The notes below the pieces were generated by a model. That model ran no database searches. It worked only from the letters and a program-made list of their open reading frames with translations, and had not been told where the DNA came from. DNA of 64,000 bases from assembly GCA_030549775.1 (NCBI GenBank), contig CM060171.1, positions 62,554,360 to 62,618,359 of the forward strand, in the 5' to 3' direction. Positions 55,916-64,000 of the stretch are shown here, one piece after another (within the stretch, counting starts at the first letter, position 1; every line of letters starts with the position of its first letter). Made by a program: the position numbers and the translations under genes. The stretch comes from Tamarix chinensis (taxonomy: Eukaryota > Streptophyta > Magnoliopsida > Caryophyllales > Tamaricaceae).

Positions 55916-57217
55916 ATGAGGGGATCCTTTGGTTATGGACAACTTTGCTCGAATCTTAACGCAAGAATAAATGAGGTAAGTATGAGTAGTCTTGAAGATA
56001 AACATAACAAACTTACTACTCTCGTTTTGCAGGTTGCTAAAGCTACTGTAGTTATTAACACAAGTGGAGTGTGTCATACGCAAGGAAATCCATATGCCTA
56101 CCCTGAACAAGCTATGAGAGGAGGAGGATGGACACAATCTGGTGCTCAATCTTTCAATGGTTTTCAAGGACATGATCCCTATACAAGCACATACTATTCG
56201 GGAATGAGGCATCAACCTAACTTTGGATGGGAGATGAATGATCAGTATCAAGTGCCATATCAAGACCCTTACACACGTGAATATGAAGCTTCAAAATATT
56301 ATCAATATCCTCAACAAGAATATTCTCCAGTTTCAGAACCCTCAAGTTCAGAAAAAATGGATAAGTTTCTTGAAGCATTGACAAATGGTCAAAACCAGTT
56401 GGTAGACATCCAAAATCAACTGGTGCAAAGTCAGATTATGCAAAATGAAAGGGTGTCATTGCTAGAGGAGAAAATGGGTTATATGGTCAATCTGATGAAT
56501 CAATTACAAGAACAAGAAGAACTCTCTAGTACTTCAATTCCAAATTCAAGTCAGAGTTATGAGGATGATGAAGCCATATCTGAATGTGAGGATGAGCTAG
56601 TTGAGGAGGTTTCCATGGAAAATATTGAAAAGCAAGATCAAGTGGAAGAAGAGCTTGTAAAAGTAGAAGAAAAATCTCATCAAAATGAGGATCAAGTGAA
56701 CAAAGAGAAGTATATGGATGACAAGACTATCACTTTCACCTACCATATACCATCTTTGAACATTTATTCCCCACTTTTGCTTGGAGATAACCATGAGACA
56801 CAAGGTAAGCCTTTGAACCACTTTGATTTTATATATGCTAACCACACTCCTTGTTTTCCCTTTTGTAGCAGGTTTTATGGATCCAAGAGTGAAGAGAGTA
56901 ATCAAATCATCTTGGATACATTTAATAAGAAGCGTGATGCTCCAAAGGAGAGGTTATGTTGGAAGGACGTGTTTAAAGATTTGAAGATGGGAAAATATTT
57001 TCTTCTGTTGATAGAGAGATCACGATACATGGACATTGGACAAAATATTCTCTCTTTACACACGAGCTTAAATTCCATACTAGGTAAGTTACGTTCTTGT
57101 TGGATCAAATCTTTCATTAAATCTAACATTTTGTCTTTTTCTTCCTTGCAGGATAAAGATGATCATCACGAGGAAGGATTTGGTGAAGCAGCTCTGAAGT
57201 GGACGTATCCACCTTGA
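55916..57217 (+). CDS. Gag-like protein of the young Athila-type element
   Basis: 434 codons from the ATG at 55916 (the frame is open from 55889, 442 codons). The first third is rich in Gly, Tyr and Gln and includes YYSGMRHQPNFGWEMND, resembling the Athila gag motif PGW.NHPNFSW. Next comes a probable coiled-coil region, SSSEKMDKFLEALTNGQNQL through MGYMVNLMNQLQEQEEL, corresponding to the C-terminal gag helix that ends in QIGQLA in Athila. An acidic stretch follows (SYEDDEAISECEDELVEEV). The last about 150 residues, containing RFYGSKSEESNQIIL and CWKDVFKDLKMGKYF, are not recognised. The N-terminal capsid and all enzymes are missing. Three GTAAG...AG segments (55976-56032, 56805-56871, 57084-57151) could be introns. 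No internal stop, consistent with recent activity. Confidence 0.7.
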   Translation: MRGSFGYGQLCSNLNARINEVSMSSLEDKHNKLTTLVLQVAKATVVINTSGVCHTQGNPYAYPEQAMRGGGWTQSGAQSFNGFQGHDPYTSTYYSGMRHQPNFGWEMNDQYQVPYQDPYTREYEASKYYQYPQQEYSPVSEPSSSEKMDKFLEALTNGQNQLVDIQNQLVQSQIMQNERVSLLEEKMGYMVNLMNQLQEQEELSSTSIPNSSQSYEDDEAISECEDELVEEVSMENIEKQDQVEEELVKVEEKSHQNEDQVNKEKYMDDKTITFTYHIPSLNIYSPLLLGDNHETQGKPLNHFDFIYANHTPCFPFCSRFYGSKSEESNQIILDTFNKKRDAPKERLCWKDVFKDLKMGKYFLLLIERSRYMDIGQNILSLHTSLNSILGKLRSCWIKSFIKSNILSFSSLQDKDDHHEEGFGEAALKWTYPP

Positions 57218-59273
57218 ACGAGTAAACCAAGATCATGTCAGGCTGAAGACATAAAAACAAGCGCTGCTTGGGAGGCAACCCAATGTCATGAGGGAGTTTT
57301 CTATCCTCTAGTTATTTATTTATTTATTTAGTTTTTATCTCCATACTTTAAATTACATGTTTCTTTATTTGTTTACACATTGAGGACAATGTGTGATTTA
57401 AGTGTGGGGGTGTATGTGTTTTATTATTTAAAAAAAAACAATTTATTGTTTTCAAAAAAAATTATTAGAGTTTTAGAGTGTTTGTAAATGAAAAAAAAAT
57501 TGTTTTGATTTTTGTAGAGTGTTTAATTTTTATTTTTTTTAGAGTGTTTAGTATTTTTAGAGTTGTAGGAACCCTTAATTAGTCAATGAGGAATATATCT
57601 TTGAAATCTAACAAAAAGATGATCATGAAATTGAGATAAAGTAAGTGGAGATTTTTTTTGTGTTGATTTCGATATAGGGAACACATATCTATGTGCCTAA
57701 GTGTGAATGGAGAAAGAACATGTATGATTTTCTAATCACCAACATGGCATGTTGAGATTCATCACATTCCTTAGTGAGCGTTTGAACCATATGTACCTTC
57801 TTTTTCTGAGCGAATTTACACAAAATCATCTACTTTTCTTGGCTTCAAAATTTTCTTTGTAAACCTCATATATGTTTAATTACTTTAATCAAATTATTTG
57901 CCATAGATCTTGTAATGGACTATAGAGATTACTAGAACTTACTCTTGTGCTAGTCAAAGCTTATAGTCAAAACATGCTCTGATTGAGAAAATGATAAAGG
58001 CAGCTTAGGAATTATCCATCACATGACCAAATAGCTTAACCTAATTTGTGTATCCATGATGCACATCCTATAGAAACCCTTTGAGCCATACAAGGAACAA
58101 ATACTTTTCTTCATTACCTACATTGAATAACCGTTGGGCCTTAATATCTCTACCATTGCTTAAAGCTAGTGGAAGGAAATCATATCGTTATGGATATAAA
58201 GAATGGTTGTGTATGTGTGTATGTGAAAGAAATATATGTATTTATGCTAAGAAAGGGGATTGGTTATGTTTGGTGGAGAAAAAAAAATTGAAAAAAAAAA
58301 TGAAAATTGTCAAAAAAAAAATTGAAAAAAAAAGGATGAGAAAAAAAAATGTTAGGAAATAAGGAAGAGAGGGAGTTTTGGAGATGATGTTGAGAAATTT
58401 CTATTCATGTTACATTTTATTGTGAAGGTGGAGAGGTGTGTCATTAATCATTGATGTGGAGATATGCTTATATTTCATCTAATTATTAGATTCCATTAGC
58501 TCTTGATCTTTTTAGCACAACACTCCTAAAATACTCCATACCCTTCTTTACCTTAAACCCCATTACAACCAATAAGTAAGTCCTATTTGATTCTTGAGAT
58601 GAGCAGCCTTTGATCTGATGGAGATTAGTTACAAGAGTTAAGTATATGGTTCGGTCCATTTGGCAAATATTTGGTATCTTTCATGAGGTTTTATCCACAA
58701 GAACATGAGCCTTCTTTGTTTATATATGTGAGTCGTTTATTATTTTTATCATCTTAGCTCACATACATGAGTGTTTCTAAACATTTGTAGCCATGAATCT
58801 AAGAGAGAAAAAATAGAGGGTATCCATAGTGAGGATGGATCTTGATGTGACTAAGGCGTGGTAGATTTTTATCCATAATATTGATCTGTTCATACCTGTC
58901 ATGTTTTTGTGTGAACCATATGTTGAAATTAATCCTTTAAATTTCCCAATGCTGAATCTTGATTGATTGCTAATCTTGACGTTTGAAAGTAAAAGATTCT
59001 GAGACAAAAATATGGTTAAGGGTGTTAGGTATATGGTTTTATTTTTATTTTTTTATTTTTATTTAGGTGTGATTTTATTTTTATTTATTTGTGTGTGATT
59101 TTGTGGGTATATCATCTGCGAAACCCTCACGAGACCTTACTCGTCCTCGATGGGTGACCTAGGGGTTTAAAGGGCTTGTTGCACATGCTAAGTGTAATCG
59201 TGAGACCTACGAAAGTGGCTAGTTAATTTAATTTTATTTAGTTAGAGTAATAACTTGCTTGAGGACAAGCAAG
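57218..59273 (+). other. Long 3' untranslated region of the Athila-type element
   Basis: Contains GCGCTGCTTGGGAGGCAACC (57261), TTGAGGACAATGTGTG followed by an internal AAGTGTGGGGGTG (about 57382-57412), an A-rich low-complexity patch (58278-58345) and, near the end, ACTTGCTTGAGGACAAGCAA (59252), a short inverted repeat. No coding similarity. The 93-aa ORF at 58081-58362 is A-rich noise. Confidence 0.6.
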
Positions 59274-59291
59274 AAGCTAAGTGTGGGGGTG
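59274..59291 (+). other. Polypurine tract of the Athila-type element
   Basis: AAGCTAAGTGTGGGGGTG immediately before the 3' LTR start TGATGAG. Confidence 0.85.
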
Positions 59292-61097
59292 TGATGAGTT
59301 CATATTTTGACACATTTTATACCCTTATAATCTTATTTTTTGGTAGTTTATTTAGCTAAAATAGGGGAATAATTGTTGTTTTATGCTTAAGTGGTAAAAA
59401 TTACATAAAAATTATTATTTGAGCTAAAATGACATAAATTAAGTAAATTTAGAATAAAATATTATTTATTAATATTTATTGAATTTTATTTTGCAGGTTT
59501 TATAAAAAATAAAAAAAGAAAAAAAAAGATTTCAACCTTTGGACCAACGGCCAAAGGCCGAAGGCCCAAAGGCTTGTAACAAAACTAAACCAAACGAGCC
59601 GTCGAGCCGGACAGTCAGCAAAGAAGGAAAAGAAAAGTCAAAGAAGAAGACTCAGCGCAGGGCTGACGTGGGCGATCGAAGCACAAAAAAAAAAGAAAAA
59701 GAAACGAAGCCGGCCGAAGGAGGGGCCACAAGGACGCAGCAGGGCTGACGTGGCAGCCGCATGAAATTATAAAAGGACGCACGGTCTTCAGCAGAGAAAG
59801 AGAGTGATGCGACAGAGAGGAGTGAGCGGCAAAGCCTTCCGAGGCTCTGTGGGACGAAAAGCAGAGTCACGAGTGCGGGAACGCGGCAAAGGACGAGAAG
59901 ACAGAGGCTCGGACGATGAGGCAGCGACGCGTCAGTCGTTAGCCGTCAGCCGTCAGCCGCCAGCCGGGAAAAAGAAGAAAGAATTTTGCACGGAAATCAA
60001 AGCCGAGAGAGAAGAGAGAATAAGAAGAAATATTTATACCGGTAGAATTTATTTCAGATAAAATTAATTTTTATCTGAATAAATTCTTGATCTTTAATTC
60101 AAAATTAATTTTGGTTATTTATTTCTCTTATTTTCAATTTATATTTTAGATATAAATTTCTATGTAATTAATTCTTTAATTACGAGTGGCTGATTATTTA
60201 TTGTTAGGGAATGAATTGAAACCCTAAATTATGATTTGAATTATAATTTTATTTTCTTTGTTTCGTGAGATTGTTTCTTGACTCTATATTAATTTCTATC
60301 GTTTATATGTATAATTCTGTCCAGTATAGTTTATTTGGTGCATGCCTTGTTCTGGTTCCTCATAAGTGACAGTATGTAGGATTATTTGCTTGCTAGGTGG
60401 CCATCTAAATATACTAGAATTTATATGTATAAATTGCAGCTAGGTTAGATAACAATTCACCTAATCGTTTTGTGATTCTAACCTAAGTGGTAAAACGTTT
60501 CGATACGTGTGGGTCAAGGAAAGGAAATACAGCTAGACATGCTTTTTGTACTAGTTTGGGTACTTAGATTGACAGCCTTCCACTTACACTTAATGCATTA
60601 AATCTAGTTAAATATAGGAGCCGCTTGTTGCTGCTATACTGCTAGTATTTAATAGGGTTAATATTGGCGCTTTGTCGTATTAATTAATTAAGGGAAGTAA
60701 TATAAGGTGTATAGACCTGCTTTTGGTGTGCAACTTGGTCGATCTCTTTCTCATGATTAAAAGATGACTTAGAAATAAATATTATATCTCGATCTAATCT
60801 AGTGGTGGATTTTTATTTCCCTAACATGTTTCTCCTATCTGCGAGTTTTCCATTATTTTTATTATTATTAGTTTATTTTTATTTTATTTATTAATTTTAT
60901 TATTTTGATAAACCCCCATTAGTATTTTTCTTATTTATTTATTTTTTGTTATTTAGGATTTTTATTTTTAGTTTTAGTTTAAGCTAGTTAATTAGAGGTG
61001 AGCCCTCTCAATCCCCGGCTAGAACGATACCCTTATTTACCAGTACTACAAGTGACAACAAGAGGGTTTAAATTGCGTGCCGGCTACGGTCGCACCA
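59292..61097 (+). mobile_element. 3' LTR of the young Athila-type element
   Basis: 1,806 bp, nearly identical to 53930-55736. Differences noted: A/T-rich changes near 59332 and 59511, an A-run length change near 59520, C-to-T near 60390 (cf. 55029) and A-to-G near 60513. Confidence 0.93.
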
Positions 61098-61102
61098 TCT
61101 GT

Positions 61103-62460
61103 CCTACTGCCTTCTTATGTTTTTTTAGTAGACTGACCAACTAATCCTACTAAAAGTCAAGTAAGGTAGACAATATAACAATTGGTAGGTTGTCCTCCTT
61201 ACCTAAATATGCATACTTCAAGTGATCCAGTAATGGCTTAAGTTCTAGTTTGAGAGGCTCCTTAATTGATAGTTTAATTTGTTGTACCTTTCCACTATTC
61301 AAACCAAGAGGTTCTCGAGGTGTTGAGTAATTTATTCACCTGCATTCTACCATGTCTTCATCATCCTATTCACTAGAATAATGAGTAGGGTAACTACTAG
61401 TTAGATGGTTTGTGTCAAACAACCTAGATTCCCCATGAAAATTTTCAACATCAAACTCATCACAAATAGTTAAATCAATAATGTCAGCTTATGAACACTA
61501 ATTAAGATCCCCTTCCGGTAGTTTCATTGAATTGAAAATATTGGAAGTTATATACTCCTTATTAACCCTCATCGTCAATTATCCCTTCTGCACATTTATT
61601 AGGGTCTTATTAATGGCCAAGAAAGGCCTACACAAAATGATAGGGACCTCCTTATCGGCATCATGGTCGAGGATTATGAAGTCTACTAGGAACAAGAACT
61701 GGTCTACCTTGACTATCACATCTTCACTCTTTCCTTGAGGGTGGACATATAATCTAACAACTAGCTGTAGGGTGACGGTGGTAGGCCTTGCTTCCCCAAT
61801 ACTTAACTTCTAAATATGGACATAGGCATTAGATTAATGCTAACACTAAGGTTACTAAGGGCCTTAACACAATACTTGTCAATGATGGAAAAAGGAATGG
61901 TGAAACTGCTAGGGTCCTATAATTTTCTAAGTAATTTTTGTTGGAAAATCAAATTACATCCCTAGGTCAATGCTACCATCTCATATGCACATAGTCTTCT
62001 CTTTTTTGTTAATATGTCCTTTAAAATTTTTGCATAATTAGACATCTGTTGGAGGGCTTCTACCAATGGGATGTTTATATGCAATTGACGAAGAATCTCT
62101 AGGAACTTATCAAATTACTTATCCTACTACTACTATTTAAGTCACTAAGGGAAAGGTGGTGATTGAATAAAAGGTTTAGGAATGATGTTTGATAATGGTT
62201 TATTATTCTTTTATGGCTTAGATATTGAAGTGGTGTCTTCTTCAAGTTTTTTGGTGGAATTAATCTATAGTTGAGAAGGTGTACAATTCAACCTTCTCTC
62301 TAAGGGCTCTACGTTACTTGATTGTTTTTTTAGAGTGAGGTTCTTCCTTAGTTTCTTCCTCTTGGTAGGGAGATGTAATTTTTGTACATGATCTGAGGGT
62401 AATGGTTTTACATTGCTCCTTACCTTCTAGGGTTCTCAGTATCACTAAGTAGAGTGCCAT
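61103..62460 (-). pseudogene. Athila-like gag-protease region, broken
   Basis: Minus-strand protease block: GEARPTTVTLQLVVRLYVHP, then QGKSEDVIVKVDQFLFLVDF, then HDADKEVPIILCRPFLAINK and TLINVQKG, a stop, LTMRV. This matches the Athila protease domain (RPTTVTLQLADRSI, YPRGKIEDVLVKVDKFI, VPIILGRPFLATG). Upstream on the minus strand a segment with KALSNLSVSINLMPMSIF corresponds to the gag/protease linker (CDLGASINLMP), whose catalytic Asp is lost here. Beyond about 62100 coding similarity fades. Same element as 53687-53924 and 47670-48796. Confidence 0.8.
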
Positions 62461-64000
62461 TGTAACACCCCCATTTTCAAAACCAAAAACTCATTAAAAA
62501 GTATGTGTGGAAGCTAAAACAATGAGGGCATCACCGCCACATCTAGTGTGAATTAGCACCCTAATGCAATTCACAATAGATGCTAAGGCTGTGTAAAATA
62601 ATAAAACACACGAAACATATTCATTAATTCAAACTAACCGAACCGAAATTGTTACTACAAAAGAAACCATGAAAAGTATCTACTAAAATTAATATAATAA
62701 ATAAAACTCTGAAAGTCACCACCACTCTCAATAATTCCCATCATGCATGCCATCAACACCTTGAGTAGGTTCGTACCCAACCTGCACTAGATCATCTGCT
62801 CACCATGTACATCATGGATCATCATAGCCCCATTTAAAACATGTAACAAATTAGCCAGGGGAACAGCTAAGTAACACGTAAATACGAAGGAATAATGTTA
62901 TATATTCACATTTATATAAGGGTATAATTTAAAGACATACACTCGAATCACATAAGAAAACCACCCAATTAGTAATCTTTATTTAGGTGACCGTAACATC
63001 TAATTTATTTATTTACTTTTTTTTAGTGGGGAAAACCAACCAGGGGGTCACCTGGCAAATCAAAAGTCCGAAGACCTACCACCAACCACAGGAGGAATAC
63101 AAATCACACCTGGGCCATCCCAATGGACATAGTCCAAAGGAGATAACAAAAGTCTAAAGACCTACCACCTCGGTCATCCTGTCCTTAAGTGTGCACACCC
63201 CCTAATAGGGTCCGGAGAAGCCTATAGAGTAGACGAGGAGCCTTTACCAGACACAACTGGCAAATAAATAAATATCCACAATAGAAAAGGAAAGGCTATT
63301 GCCGATCCCCAACATCAGGAGGCCAAACCTGAAGGACCCAAAGCCCACTTTATGTTTCACTTTAAGTTATGGTATATTAATTAAATAAAGTCACACAATC
63401 CACCATATAAACTTCACTTTATACACTTTTATATTAGGTAACTTTCTCAAATAACATAGAAATATACCACTTAGAGTCACCACTCCATTAACCAGTTGGA
63501 ATAGAACAGAATAAAATAATTATCCAACCAGCACTTCAAATAAATAAATAAATAATAGTCAAAGTTTCTTAGGGTCCAATTATACGCTAACATAAATATA
63601 AAAAAAAAACCTAATTTAGTCATATAAACTATGAGCCTTGTGATATATGCATAATAAAGGAACGCTTGTATAAAATCAAATCTTTATAACCAGATAAGAC
63701 CATTATATTAACGAGCGCATAATTAAAATATGCATGAACGCAAATACACATATATATATATATATAAAAGGTTGAAAATAATGTTACCTGGAATGCGATC
63801 TGATCACAAATGCTCACTAGTCGCTAAACCTATAGTTTACACCAATAATATTAACTCTAAACGAAATATATTTGGTAAAAATATTATAAACGGCTTAGAT
63901 CCAACTTATCACAATTCTTACATTTGCCAATATTTTAATTTACCGCCTAATATTTATATATAAACCCCAACTCCTACAATAATTATGTAACTATAAGATT
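62461..64000 (-). mobile_element. Tekay-like LTR, left part, running off the window
   Basis: Starts TGTAACACCCCCATTTTC after flank gccat, inside the Athila-like remnant. Homologous to 17480-19000. By comparison with the LTR ending at 19638 this is the U5 end, so the LTR points to the minus strand. Contains a short (AT)n run at 63751-63768. ORFs at 63629-63963 are not supported. Confidence 0.7.

Larger units (their letters stand above)
53930..61097 (+). mobile_element. Young non-autonomous Athila-type LTR element, 7.17 kb
   Basis: Complete element with TSD TCTGT (53925-53929 and 61098-61102), LTRs of 1,807 and 1,806 bp, a tRNA-Asp-type primer site, a gag-like frame and a polypurine tract. I find about four substitutions and one indel between the LTRs, so the insertion is recent. 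No protease, RT, RNase H or integrase is encoded in its 3.55-kb interior, so movement would need enzymes from a relative. The block GCGCTGCTTGGGAGGCAACC, TTGAGGACAATGT and AAGTGTGGGGGTG are hallmarks of Athila/Tat-lineage elements. Confidence 0.92.

Overview
This window looks like nuclear DNA from an angiosperm, in a low-GC, gene-poor stretch built almost entirely from nested transposable elements. The plant assignment rests on plant-type Ty3/gypsy lineages (Athila-like, Tekay/Del-like and CRM-like chromoviruses), a Ty1/copia fragment, a tRNA-derived SINE, a CACTA transposon carrying a piece of a plant KUP/HAK/KT potassium-transporter gene, and primer-binding sites matching tRNA-iMet and tRNA-Asp. 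I see no intact host gene, no tRNA or rRNA gene and no CRISPR array. The species cannot be named from this sequence.

Layout. 1-2423: truncated long LTR. 2424-13831: degenerate plus-strand CRM-like element B, split by a complete minus-strand relative, element A (4821-12539). A's own 5' LTR was later hit by a solo LTR (11331-12192). 13939-16618: LTR scrap plus a third CRM-like copy, C, with its 3' LTR. 17480-29310: minus-strand Tekay-like remnant whose 3' LTR (19638-28885) holds a hAT-type MITE (20056-20515) and a 5.4-kb solo LTR (21543-26962). 30208-32410: copia remnant split by a SINE. 32411-33168: truncated B/C-type LTR. 33169-40620: Tekay-type LTR fragment split by a 4.7-kb solo LTR (35532-40266). 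40640-40855: LINE endonuclease scrap. 40860-45560: 5' LTR and decayed primer site of a plus-strand Tekay-like element. 47670-62460: minus-strand Athila-like gag-pol remnant, cut by a CACTA element (48797-53686) and by a young 7.2-kb Athila-type non-autonomous LTR element (53930-61097). 62461-64000: start of another long LTR.

Insertion order can be read from target-site duplications (TSDs): TAATC (5.4-kb solo LTR), AAATT (solo LTR inside A), TCTGT (young Athila-type element), AAT (CACTA), TAGGCCAA (MITE), gtttg/atttg (4.7-kb solo LTR) and agaag/acaag (A into B). The youngest event is probably the 53930-61097 insertion, whose two 1.8-kb LTRs differ at only a handful of positions. Most other copies carry many stops and frameshifts. 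The nearest to intact coding region is the A pol (6233-8452), with RT, RNase H and most of the integrase.

The most notable items are the CACTA element with its captured transporter exons, the CRM-like family whose reading frame crosses the polypurine tract into the LTR, the young non-autonomous Athila-type element with an open 434-442-codon frame, and a ~146-bp tandem array inside a giant solo LTR.
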